Source of the DNA: Fidelibacterota bacterium
GTDB lineage: Bacteria > Fidelibacterota > Marinisomatia > Marinisomatales > SCKK01
Length of the DNA: 64,000 nucleotides
Direction: 5' to 3'
Assembly (NCBI GenBank): GCA_004124475.1
Contig: SCKK01000005.1
Location: 1 to 64,000 of the forward strand
The translations under genes were made by a program, and so were the position numbers. Positions 36,426 to 45,029 of this stretch are shown one piece after another; position 1 is the first letter of the stretch, and the number at the start of each line of letters is the position of its first letter. The notes beneath the pieces were generated by a model, which saw only the letters and a program-made list of their open reading frames with translations, did no database searches and had not been told where the DNA came from.

Positions 36426-36549
36426 GCCTAACACACGCTGTTACGGACGCCAAACTCGAATAGCTTGATTTTGAATATTAAGGGAACGAAATGAAATTTA
36501 GATTAAGAAAAATGTTAGTTACAAGCGCTGCAGAGCTTGACCGTTAGCA
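36426..36549 (+). other. attC2 recombination site of cassette 2
   Basis: It begins with GCCTAAC (R'') 6 bp after the protease stop and ends with GTTAGCA (R', crossover after G36543). The left sequence is complementary to the start of its own cassette over 15 bases. Inner arms GCTGTTAC and GTTACAAGCGC pair partly. Length is 124 bp. No further cassette gene follows before the minus-strand gene at 36682. Confidence 0.75.
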
Positions 36550-36681
36550 GTACTTTGGTATAAGTAGGGTCTGCCGAAAAACGGGTTTTCTTTTGTTATA
36601 TATTAAATTCTCTAATTGATTTGGCTTGTACACGATAAGCCGTACTAACGAACAATTCGGGACAGAAAGAAAATAGTCCAG

Positions 36682-38061
36682 CTATTCTTTTCTACTCTTA
36701 AAACTGGTGATGGATATTCCGGTTGAAAGAGAAATCCCTTTCATACTATGAAACCAGATACCATTTCTGAATTGGAGAGCAAAGTCAAACATAATGGGGC
36801 CTTTGTGAATTCCAAATCCTAGTCCGAGTTCTTTTAGAAACCTCCCACCCCAACTGTAACCGATTCTCAACGGTAGTCCGGGAAATCTTGTAATCTTAAT
36901 CCCGATAGACCATTTCCATCGCTTCTGTACGAAGAGTCTATCCTGAAAACCTGCAACAAGATCGCTAATCACCAGGAAGTCGGGATCAACTTGTTTTGAT
37001 ACACCAATTCTAAATAGTGCAGGATATCGAATGACGAATTGTCGAGGTTCACCGGAAGCTGTCGTATCTCTCACAACTTTCTTACTGGACGAAATAATTG
37101 AACTGACTTCTCTATCGATCATATCCATGTAGTTGAGGCTATCGATGGTAAATTCATACACCATAGCGCTGCCCTCAGTTACCTCTTCCCCTCCCCAGCT
37201 AAACAATCCATTTTCTTGATCTACTCCCAAAAGATCTTTAGTAAAAGATGGACGATTCCACCTGATCTTTCCAAGCGCATTGATCAGTGAAAAGCCTACT
37301 TTCCATCCATTAAACTCTTTGGTGGAAAATCCTAAGTCCATACCAAATCCACCACCACCAATCCCCTGACGGATAAAGTACCTTCCATTCCCATAAAAGA
37401 CAGTAGTATCTGTTGTTATAAGAGAAAAGCTTGAATCGGGGTCAATGCCCAGGTAAAAGAGTCCCTGCAGATATTTAAAGGTAATTCCTAATGCAAACTT
37501 TTCATAAGGTACGGCAAATGAAAAGCCATACTCCGCTAATCCTAATAATTCATACTTCAATGTCAGATCAAATTCCTTTCCTATGGGGTCATTCCCCTCA
37601 AGGATAAAATGAAATAAATCTTTGGGTATTCCAATATCCCATACGATTATCAAATCGCTTGTAAACGCCATATTCCCAGAAGCAAAGTTCAATGCAGGGA
37701 GCGACATATGAGTATCGACCGTCAGGCGTAGTGCATCTCCAATCTCATTGAAAATTTCCTTTTTCTTTTCCTGATTGTTTCGTTCCAGGTCTGCTCCGCT
37801 CAAACCAGCCCAGTTTTCCAGCGAAAAGTAATTGTTGACTATCCCCAAATTGATCGTACTTAACTGCCACATAAATGGCTTGTCATGTTGAAAGGCAAGG
37901 TTTGCCGGATTTACACCCACAGCGTAAATACCATCCGCCAAAGTGGTATAGGCACCGCTTAACGCTACCATCCTCGGATCGCGTTTTGCCTGACCCAATA
38001 AAAATGATCCTTCCATTAAAAGGACGAGCAGTCCAAGCGCTATTGTTCTAAACACTTTCAA
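36682..38061 (-). CDS. Outer-membrane beta-barrel protein, DUF5723-like (PorV/FadL-like fold)
   Basis: The frame opens at 38124 inside the upstream gene. I prefer TTG 38061, just past that gene's stop, because it places a normal signal peptide at the N terminus (MKVFRTIALGLLVLL... ending near LLGQ). The remaining roughly 435 residues start with DPRMVALSGAYTTLADGIYAVGVNPANLAF, read in parts, a pattern shared by PorV, PorQ and DUF5723 barrels. They continue with amphipathic strands to a C-terminal STGISITSFKS. It is probably an outer-membrane porin or transporter. It is directly downstream of the large lipoprotein gene, so the two may form a complex. Confidence 0.72.
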   Translation of the reverse strand: MKVFRTIALGLLVLLMEGSFLLGQAKRDPRMVALSGAYTTLADGIYAVGVNPANLAFQHDKPFMWQLSTINLGIVNNYFSLENWAGLSGADLERNNQEKKKEIFNEIGDALRLTVDTHMSLPALNFASGNMAFTSDLIIVWDIGIPKDLFHFILEGNDPIGKEFDLTLKYELLGLAEYGFSFAVPYEKFALGITFKYLQGLFYLGIDPDSSFSLITTDTTVFYGNGRYFIRQGIGGGGFGMDLGFSTKEFNGWKVGFSLINALGKIRWNRPSFTKDLLGVDQENGLFSWGGEEVTEGSAMVYEFTIDSLNYMDMIDREVSSIISSSKKVVRDTTASGEPRQFVIRYPALFRIGVSKQVDPDFLVISDLVAGFQDRLFVQKRWKWSIGIKITRFPGLPLRIGYSWGGRFLKELGLGFGIHKGPIMFDFALQFRNGIWFHSMKGISLSTGISITSFKSRKE

Positions 38062-38062
38062 C

Positions 38063-41014
38063 TTATTTACGCAGCTTTTTAAATTTATTATCCAGTTTCT
38101 CATCCACCGTATGTTGATGTACATTAGGTAGTTCGTTAAATTTCCCGGCTTCTTCTCCCCAATTCACAACTCCAAGTATCCTTGTCCCTGACACTACCTC
38201 AAATGTCCAGCCACTTTGATCACATAAGTTTCCAGCTTCATTACAAACACGGAGCCAAAGAGCCTCCGCTGGAGTGTCGGGCGTCCAGACAAGTGAATCG
38301 ACATTGGCTACTGTACCTGATATTGCAAACCAATGTCCATCATTCGTTACATCAGGATCCGGTACCAATGATGTGAATACTTTAATATTCTCACTTTTGA
38401 CCTTGTTACCCAGGGATCTCCATCGAATAATCACATCCTCCCCGACCGTTAAGGTCTCTCCTCCGTTAGGATTGGTGATGATAATCTCGTCTTTCACTTC
38501 CTCGAACAGCCCTGTACTTACCATAGTAAAGGTTAAATAAGCCAGAGCCCTAAGCGTATCTCTCATGGAGAAAAATACCGTGTTACCGTCGGTACCAAAG
38601 AAATGGATCCTTGACGTGATGAAGTGTTCACCAAGACTTGTAAGCAGTTTTACATCATTGGAGTCCAAACCGCTTACTACTGTCGTATCCCCTTTATCTT
38701 TAACCATCCCCGGTGTAAATACGGAATCCGCCGATGTATAAAACGCTGCAGGTGAGGGAAGTACAACCTTGAACAAAGTATCAACAAATGAAATGACGGT
38801 ATCAACCTCACTATTCGCCGCATCCCTTATCAGATAGGCAACATCCTCAACGCAATCAGTAGAATCAGTCATAACCGAGAAAATGTACATATTAGGATTT
38901 GAAGGGGTAAGTGTAGAACATGATGTCACGATATAGAGAATGTCAGTCCCCGGCCAGCCCAACGAATCTCTTACCATCGCAAGCGTAGAATCTTCTCGAT
39001 CTAATGGAAAGAGATCCTTATCTGACAATAGGATGGTTAACTCTCCTCCCACAGGCAGCCCATTGATGATGCGGGTGGTCATAGTTGCCCCTTTCAAGGA
39101 ATTTCTCATCTGGCTACGGGTGTCATGGGGCATTTCATCCATGGGTGTGGATGTATTAGGAATGAATGTCATGGGCTCCATCGTCACTTCAAAGGGAGCA
39201 ATAAGTTTATATTCTCCCCAGATAGCCGCACCCACATCAATATCTCCTTTCCCCTTGATTCCTGCAGTCGCATCAACAATGATTTCGGTGGGGTTAAGTG
39301 CAAGCAAGTCAACAATCGTTCCTGTTTCTCCTTTGGGAAGAAAATAGGATGAATCCGGAGTTGCACTGCTCGCAATTTTATATAAATCAACCTTTGTACC
39401 ATCTTTGTTCAGTCTTAATACGGTCTTTGCGGTATCACCAGGTGAGTCTGGGTTTTCCAATTCAGCATTTAAAATTACTGTTACCGTGTCGCCCATTTTA
39501 CCTACCCCTTTCAGGTCAAGATTCAGAAACAGGGGCAACCTGATTTGATTGAACATCGTAAACTCGAGAATAACTTCTCTAAAGGACATCCCCGTAAATC
39601 CTGTGGGAATACCGGCTATTTCCTGACTCTGGGTAGGAAATGGGCAATCTATATCCGCACTAAGGTTTGAGAAATGGAGAGCACTTACATTCACGCCAAT
39701 ATCAAAGGACCATGCAGGCTCGGAACCGTCCAGAAAAATATCAACAGTATCTGCAACAGTCTTTGCTGTCACATCTATAAAAATCGAGTCTAAGGGTAAG
39801 TCCGGATTTGGATTGGAAAACGTCCAACCATCAATTTTCTTTATATTAGTAACTGGAAGATTTCCTCTCGAAAGGTTAGCATTAAAACTCAAAGTGTCAT
39901 TAGTTGGTGAGACAAAATTCCCAAATTTCATGGTAAAATCGATATCAAACGGGAAAGTACTCATAACATCAGATATTCCGATAAGATTCACACCTTGATC
40001 AGTCCCATTAAAAAATTCTCCACCATAAACACCGATAACCTTACATTCCTCCGCACTCACTCCGGCATCACCAAAGGCAACCGGATCTACATCCGGCGCA
40101 AGGGGAGTTTCAGCAATGACCACCACCACCTTTTGAAGATTAGCAATACCGATGCCTATGGTTATTTCAGCATTCACATTAGAATTGGCTGGAATGGTAA
40201 TCAAAGTAGTATCATTGACTCGTTCAAGGGTAAATCCGAAAGCAATTTCAATGACCTCGCCCAATGATTTTCCCACTAATGATGCAGTATCCGCAAAAGT
40301 ACTGTCTGCAGGTACATTTGATGTTCCATGGAAGGCTAATGTGTCATTGGAAGAATTCAGAAAAGCAAAACTGGAATCTATTAACAGGGGTAGGTCCTCA
40401 TTCACAACCCTGAAAAGAAAAAAATTGTCATCACTTGTTTCACCAATAATAATACCCTCTACAGATTGAATGAATGACAAACTTCCAAACACTTCCTGGG
40501 AATCGTAAATGGTTTCAATAATGCTGGTGTCTCCGATTGCCGCTTCCACAATAGAGGCAATGATATTCCACGATTCACCGGTTATTACCTGGTCCGAATC
40601 AGATGGGATAGAGACTAACTGACCTGTATTCTCATTAATGATAGTACCGTCCATAAATGTGCCTACTGGTATGGGAATCGTCAATGGGAGTGTAAACCCA
40701 GAGAAAAATGATGATGCATTGGGTGGGGTTATAGAAAGAGAATTTGTAATACTGATGTCGAGGGGGATTTTCAGATAGTCAGGACCGATAGAATCTTTTG
40801 GTAGTTCTCCTGAAAATTGAACCTGAATTGAATCACCGGCGGAATGGATGGTCGAATCATTTACAATTTCGGCAAGAGCGTAACTTCGGTCCATTAAGGG
40901 TATGTTGAGATTGATATTCCAGGTTGGAATCTCAAAATCAGAGGGATTTTGAAAATCGCAACTGGAAAGTAGCCAAAAAATCACGACAATTACGGCTGTG
41001 GTTATTCGTTTCAT
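38063..41014 (-). CDS. Very large surface/periplasmic lipoprotein of unknown function
   Basis: ATG 41014 is chosen over TTG 41020 because it gives MKRITTAVIVVIFWLLSSCDF, a lipobox with Cys at about 19. The 983-residue protein is Ser/Thr/Asp-rich and beta-rich, with repeated patterns such as NLPVTNIKK and DVTAK. Near the C terminus is a PNGGETLTVGEDVIIRWRS segment resembling the Kre9/Knh1 (Ser-Thr-rich, cell-wall-anchored) domain, with its closing CDQSGWTFEV. I do not know the family. No type IX sorting domain is present. The adjacent barrel gene (36682-38061) starts at its stop codon. Confidence 0.7.
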   Translation of the reverse strand: MKRITTAVIVVIFWLLSSCDFQNPSDFEIPTWNINLNIPLMDRSYALAEIVNDSTIHSAGDSIQVQFSGELPKDSIGPDYLKIPLDISITNSLSITPPNASSFFSGFTLPLTIPIPVGTFMDGTIINENTGQLVSIPSDSDQVITGESWNIIASIVEAAIGDTSIIETIYDSQEVFGSLSFIQSVEGIIIGETSDDNFFLFRVVNEDLPLLIDSSFAFLNSSNDTLAFHGTSNVPADSTFADTASLVGKSLGEVIEIAFGFTLERVNDTTLITIPANSNVNAEITIGIGIANLQKVVVVIAETPLAPDVDPVAFGDAGVSAEECKVIGVYGGEFFNGTDQGVNLIGISDVMSTFPFDIDFTMKFGNFVSPTNDTLSFNANLSRGNLPVTNIKKIDGWTFSNPNPDLPLDSIFIDVTAKTVADTVDIFLDGSEPAWSFDIGVNVSALHFSNLSADIDCPFPTQSQEIAGIPTGFTGMSFREVILEFTMFNQIRLPLFLNLDLKGVGKMGDTVTVILNAELENPDSPGDTAKTVLRLNKDGTKVDLYKIASSATPDSSYFLPKGETGTIVDLLALNPTEIIVDATAGIKGKGDIDVGAAIWGEYKLIAPFEVTMEPMTFIPNTSTPMDEMPHDTRSQMRNSLKGATMTTRIINGLPVGGELTILLSDKDLFPLDREDSTLAMVRDSLGWPGTDILYIVTSCSTLTPSNPNMYIFSVMTDSTDCVEDVAYLIRDAANSEVDTVISFVDTLFKVVLPSPAAFYTSADSVFTPGMVKDKGDTTVVSGLDSNDVKLLTSLGEHFITSRIHFFGTDGNTVFFSMRDTLRALAYLTFTMVSTGLFEEVKDEIIITNPNGGETLTVGEDVIIRWRSLGNKVKSENIKVFTSLVPDPDVTNDGHWFAISGTVANVDSLVWTPDTPAEALWLRVCNEAGNLCDQSGWTFEVVSGTRILGVVNWGEEAGKFNELPNVHQHTVDEKLDNKFKKLRK

Positions 41015-41376
41015 TGGCAATAAGGATGGAAACTATTGTAGACTTTCACAAATATGTAAAAGTATTTTGCAAGTTAACCGTCACAGACACTTATGACTTT
41101 CAACAAATATCACTTAATTAGGAACACTTCGTATGAATTCATAACAAATAAGAGTGTCTGTGACGGTGTAGAGTATCCGTCAGCTGACGGACAAGTAATT
41201 CTGTTTAGTTGTTTCATTTCCACTGTGAGCACTTTAACCCCGTATCCCAACACGTCGGGACTATGCTCCTTACGGGGCAGGCACTTGAACACATAAACAC
41301 TTTCTTCGGAGGAATCCCTACGGGAAACACGGTAACACATTCATCTTTAATGATCTGTTTTTTACGAAAATATACT
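41015..41376. other. Spacer built from several palindromic repeats
   Basis: No gene is seen. From left to right it holds an 89-bp unit with 14-bp terminal inverted repeats (41078-41166) and a perfect 16-bp palindrome (TCCGTCAGCTGACGGA, 41176-41191). It also has CCCCGTA/TACGGGG arms (41238-41277) and a TCCCTACGGGA palindrome near 41319. It looks like a landing site for small repeat elements. Confidence 0.6.
41078..41166. repeat. 89-bp MITE-like unit with 14-bp terminal inverted repeats
   Basis: CCGTCACAGACACT (41078-41091) and AGTGTCTGTGACGG (41153-41166) are perfect 14-bp inverted repeats around a 61-bp AT-rich centre. There is no coding capacity. A second palindrome sharing the CCGTCA end motif lies 10 bp downstream. 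It could be a miniature inverted-repeat element; no clear target duplication was seen. Confidence 0.55.
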
Positions 41377-42630
41377 CTAAGTCCCTTGTTCCCATGAATT
41401 TAAGTAATCTTTCTGTTCCTTGGTAAGAATATCAATTTCGATACCCATGGTCTTTAATTTCAAACTTGCAACAAGTTCGTCAATATCTTGAGGAACCTTA
41501 TGAACTGCTACAGATAATCCATTTTTTACAGAATATTCAGACATAAGCGCCTGTAGTGAAAAACTCATATCCATGACTGATGCGGGATGACCTTCCGCTG
41601 CGACTAAATTGATGAGACGACCCTCCCCTAACAGATAAATTCGACGACCATCTGCCATAACATATTCATCCACATAATTTCTGACATTTCGATTTACTTC
41701 ATTTGCCAGCATGTCTAAAGCTTCCAAATCAATTTCCACATTAAAATGTCCCGAATTGGCAACGATTGCCCCATCTTTCATCTTCTCGAAATGGCTGATA
41801 TTTAAGACCCTGGTATTTCCAGTCACAGTACAAAACACGTCTCCCATTGATGCAGCCTCATTCATAGTCATCACCTGGAATCCATCCATGGTTGCTTCCA
41901 GCGCCCTCAAAGGATCTATCTCTGTCACTATAACATGAGCGCCTAAACCTCTTGCCCTGTTTGCAAGCCCACGACCGCACATACCGTAGCCACCTATCAC
42001 AAAGGTTGTACCTGCAATCAATATATCAGTAGCTCGGATAATTCCATCAAGCGTGGATTGCCCAGTTCCATACCTGTTGTCAAAAAAATGTTTAGTATTT
42101 GCATCATTAACAGCAATAACTGGAATTTTCAGACTCCCTGCCTTCTGCATTGCTTTTAACCGGATTACACCTGTCGTTGTCTCTTCCATGCTGCATTTCA
42201 CGTTACCGATATAATCCTTATAGTCGGAATGTAAGGTGCTGATCAAATCAGCTCCGTCATCCAACGTGATATGAGGTTTATGTTCCAGCGCTGCCTGGAT
42301 ATGTTCATAATAAGTGTCTCTATCCTCTCCGTTGACGGCATAAACCCGAATGTCAAAATCTGCAACTAAAGATGCCGCAATTGAATCCTGTGTTGAGAGT
42401 GGATTTGATGCACACAATACTACATCAGCCCCCCCTGCCTTCAAAGTTCGCATGAGGTTCGCTGTCTCCGATGTCACATGAAGACAGGCTGAAAGTCTTA
42501 TCCCATTGAGGGGTTTTTCTTCAGCAAACTGTTCACGAATAGAAGTCAACACAGGCATATTCCTGTCAGCCCATAAAATTTTTCGTTTCCCTGACTCAGC
42601 CTGATTTATATTACTTACATGATAATCCAT
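41377..42630 (-). CDS. ahcY: Adenosylhomocysteinase (S-adenosylhomocysteine hydrolase)
   Basis: This 417-residue NAD-dependent enzyme splits S-adenosylhomocysteine into adenosine and homocysteine, removing the product inhibitor of methyltransferases. Motifs visible are SACLHVTSETANLMRTLKAGG, CASNPLSTQD, VNDANTKHFFDNRYGTGQST (read in parts), the NAD-binding VIGGYGMCGRGLA and VANSGHFNVEID. Its 417 residues match the shorter archaeal/thermophile-type enzyme rather than the 470-residue eukaryotic form. It starts 5 bp after metK, so the two form a SAM-cycle operon. Confidence 0.95.
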   Translation of the reverse strand: MDYHVSNINQAESGKRKILWADRNMPVLTSIREQFAEEKPLNGIRLSACLHVTSETANLMRTLKAGGADVVLCASNPLSTQDSIAASLVADFDIRVYAVNGEDRDTYYEHIQAALEHKPHITLDDGADLISTLHSDYKDYIGNVKCSMEETTTGVIRLKAMQKAGSLKIPVIAVNDANTKHFFDNRYGTGQSTLDGIIRATDILIAGTTFVIGGYGMCGRGLANRARGLGAHVIVTEIDPLRALEATMDGFQVMTMNEAASMGDVFCTVTGNTRVLNISHFEKMKDGAIVANSGHFNVEIDLEALDMLANEVNRNVRNYVDEYVMADGRRIYLLGEGRLINLVAAEGHPASVMDMSFSLQALMSEYSVKNGLSVAVHKVPQDIDELVASLKLKTMGIEIDILTKEQKDYLNSWEQGT

Positions 42631-42635
42631 TTTTT

Positions 42636-43826
42636 TTATTTTATCCTATCATTCATATAACTTTTTAACGTTTCCACTTTCTCTAATCCTTCCCAAGTGA
42701 AATCTTTATCATCTCTGCCGAAGTGTCCATAAGCAGATGTCTTATAGTAGCGCGGTTTTTTCAAATCAAGATATTCAATTATTTCCGCAGGTTTGAGAGG
42801 GAATTCCTTGATGACAATTTCAGTCAGTTTTTCGTCATCGAAAATTCCTGTACCAAAGGTATCTACAGAAACGGATGTGGGGTCTGCTACGCCAATGCTA
42901 TAAGATAGTTGTAGTTCACATTTTTCTGCCAGCCCGGATGCTACAATATTTTTTGCTATATATCGAGCCATGTATGTCGCGGATCGATCTACCTTTGAAG
43001 GATCCTTTCCGGAAAAAGAACCTCCCCCATGTCGAGCATATCCGCCATAGGTATCCACAATGATTTTTCTGCCTGTTAAACCAGTGTCGGCTTCCGGACC
43101 CCCATGAACAAATCGACCGGTACCATTTACAAAAAATACTTCATCGTATAAAAGACCTGACTTGTTTAAAACAGGCTTTATGACATTTTCGATAATTTCC
43201 TTTTCCACAAAGGTGTGTTCATTATCCTCGTTTCCTAATTTTTCTAACATATCATCGTGCTGAGTTGCAATTACTACTTTTGTGACTTTCACCGGAGTAT
43301 CGTCATGATATTCAACAGATACCTGAGATTTGCCATCTGGTCTTAGCCAGGGTAATGTGCTGTCTTTTCTTAATTCTGCAAGACGATGAGTCAGCTTATG
43401 TGCCAATTGGATGGGGATTGGCATGAATTCAGGCGTCTCTTTACAGGCAAATCCAAACATGAGTCCCTGGTCTCCAGCCCCCTGTTCATGACTATTTGTG
43501 GTATCAACTCCTTGCGCAATCTCCGGGCTTTGCCTATGGATGGAGGTAATGACCTTTACTTCCTCATTGTCCATGCCAAAAACCACATCTGTGTATCCTA
43601 TGTCAGTTAATGTTTCTTTAACAATCCGTTCTACTTCTACAAATCCTTTTGTTGTAATCTCACCCGATACCACGACCAATCCCGTTGTAGCCAATGTTTC
43701 ACAAGCAACCCTGGAATCTGGGTCCTGACGCAGTAATTCGTCCAAAATGGCGTCAGAGATGCGGTCGCATACTTTATCCGGATGACCTTCCGTAACAGAC
43801 TCTGATGTGAAAATCCTTTTTTTCAT
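42636..43826 (-). CDS. metK: S-adenosylmethionine synthetase
   Basis: The 396-residue protein has MetK signatures: [20 protein letters not shown] at the N terminus, [12 protein letters not shown], and [17 protein letters not shown], with the flexible-loop and ATP-binding residues. It makes SAM from methionine and ATP. Length is normal. It leads a two-gene operon with ahcY. I found no SAM riboswitch in the 169-bp upstream gap. Confidence 0.98.
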   Translation of the reverse strand: MKKRIFTSESVTEGHPDKVCDRISDAILDELLRQDPDSRVACETLATTGLVVVSGEITTKGFVEVERIVKETLTDIGYTDVVFGMDNEEVKVITSIHRQSPEIAQGVDTTNSHEQGAGDQGLMFGFACKETPEFMPIPIQLAHKLTHRLAELRKDSTLPWLRPDGKSQVSVEYHDDTPVKVTKVVIATQHDDMLEKLGNEDNEHTFVEKEIIENVIKPVLNKSGLLYDEVFFVNGTGRFVHGGPEADTGLTGRKIIVDTYGGYARHGGGSFSGKDPSKVDRSATYMARYIAKNIVASGLAEKCELQLSYSIGVADPTSVSVDTFGTGIFDDEKLTEIVIKEFPLKPAEIIEYLDLKKPRYYKTSAYGHFGRDDKDFTWEGLEKVETLKSYMNDRIK

Positions 43827-43961
43827 TGCTTATCAATACCTTAGTTCTGATTAGTAAAATTAGGAGTGAAGTTAAACTTTTTGCCCGACGAAAAACAACA
43901 GAATATTAGAGAATGAATTGAAGGGGTCATTATATTATTCGAGTGACTATTCAGTCTAAGA

Positions 43962-43987
43962 CTACGTCCCGAAGCTTCGGGACGTAG
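43962..43987. terminator. Perfect 26-bp palindrome between divergently placed gene ends
   Basis: A perfect 26-bp palindrome centred on CCCGAAGCTTCGGG lies 8 bp past the stop of the TPR gene (minus strand) and about 135 bp upstream of metK. Its position fits a hairpin terminator, but there is no T-run. It is also the longest member of the CCCGAANNTTCGGG family. Confidence 0.5.
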
Positions 43988-43995
43988 CTATGTTC

Positions 43996-44949
43996 TTATT
44001 CGAGCGATAACATACCGGGTTCAGGGAAATCCAAAAAGTTGTCAATACGGATCCTTTTGAAAATCCTTCTCGCATGTTGTTCTTCCACTCTTTGATTCGC
44101 CAATTCAACATCATTAAGTGACCCCATGACACTAAACCCTGAGATACAGATCAGAGAAATCAGTGGTACAAATTTAGGAATGATTTGTGAACTACCACCG
44201 CCCAATTGAAGTCCTAAACCCAGTATTGAAACCCATTGTCCCGCTGCTGAATACCAATCCTGGTGATAAGCCCGACCTCCACCTGGGATGATTGAAAATA
44301 CCACAGTGAGCGTTTTATTTCGTTTAGGAAGTTCATCGGCAGCATCACAGGCTCTCATCAACCGGGCTAAATTTCTGTCATAATCTTTTACTTTAAATAA
44401 TGTTCTGGCTCTCCTGAATTTTTCTTTAGCCTCCTCCCAACGATGTTCTCCAAGCAATGCATAACCTTTGAACACAAGTAAATAAGGATCACTTGTATTT
44501 TCAGTGCGAGAATAAACCATTTGATATTCACTCTGCAACAAATGGAGATAGGTGATTTTGTATCCTGATGACATATATTCCGAAGATTGCGGTTCAATAT
44601 TGCGTTGTACCTCGTGATAATAATTCAGAGCAAGTGCAACGTTTCCTTGATATTCATAGCATAGTGCAATCTTATAATAAACATCCGGGAGCAGATCATC
44701 CATTGGATACAGAAAAATATATCGAAAATAAGCAAGTATTGCTCTTTCATAATATTCCTCATCAAATAAAAAACCACAAAAACCAAGTAACTCTTTCTTT
44801 TGATATGTGGTATGTTTTATCCACTCCTCCTCAATATCCCTCACAGAACGATGTGTTTTTTGAGCCAAACTTAGAGATTGAAAAAATAAAGAAAATAGAA
44901 GAAATAACGTAGTAATACGGAAACTACCTATTCCTGTATTTAATCTCAT
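43996..44949 (-). CDS. Secreted/membrane TPR protein, possible DUF5683-like C terminus
   Basis: ATG 44949 is chosen over TTG 44982 because AGGA precedes it and it gives a clean signal peptide (MRLNTGIGSFRITTLFLLF..., cleavage near LAQ). The 317-residue protein has several TPR-like helical pairs at about 45-190 (YYERAILAYFRYIFLYP, VYYKIALCYEYQGNVALALN). Two to three hydrophobic helices follow (about 210-290, beginning VVFSIIPGGGRAYHQDW). The GGGRAYHQDW/WYSA pattern is like DUF5683 membrane proteins. It may scaffold envelope complexes; function unknown. Confidence 0.7.
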   Translation of the reverse strand: MRLNTGIGSFRITTLFLLFSLFFQSLSLAQKTHRSVRDIEEEWIKHTTYQKKELLGFCGFLFDEEYYERAILAYFRYIFLYPMDDLLPDVYYKIALCYEYQGNVALALNYYHEVQRNIEPQSSEYMSSGYKITYLHLLQSEYQMVYSRTENTSDPYLLVFKGYALLGEHRWEEAKEKFRRARTLFKVKDYDRNLARLMRACDAADELPKRNKTLTVVFSIIPGGGRAYHQDWYSAAGQWVSILGLGLQLGGGSSQIIPKFVPLISLICISGFSVMGSLNDVELANQRVEEQHARRIFKRIRIDNFLDFPEPGMLSLE

Positions 44950-45029
44950 AACAAGTCCTGAATAAAAGTTGGAATTTTTCAAATTATGTAAAAAATAGTA
45001 GAGGTTTGATAAAACAAAACCTCAGTTTG

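Larger units (their letters stand above)
32685..36549. mobile_element. Chromosomal integron: broken intI, attI region and two gene cassettes
   Basis: On the minus strand is an integron integrase remnant (32685-33997). Next to its 5' end is an attI-like region. Diverging on the plus strand are cassette 1 (34183-35500, TIR-domain gene plus attC1) and cassette 2 (35501-36543, serine protease plus attC2). The cassette boundaries are supported directly. Cassette 1 begins after a G with TTAGCCG, and its attC begins CGGCTAAC, the reverse complement including the G. Cassette 2 begins TTAGGCAGCAAATT, and its attC region begins AATTTGCTGCCTAAC, again the exact reverse complement. This matches closed cassette circles inserted at G^TT. 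The broken integrase means the array is probably frozen. Confidence 0.85.

Noticed and set aside
36550-36681. Possible third cassette after attC2
   Set aside because: Only about 130 bp with no gene and no matching attC start before the minus-strand barrel gene.
43827-43995. SAM riboswitch upstream of metK
   Set aside because: The gap is short and its only structure is a perfect palindrome; no SAM-I or SAM-II core motifs seen.
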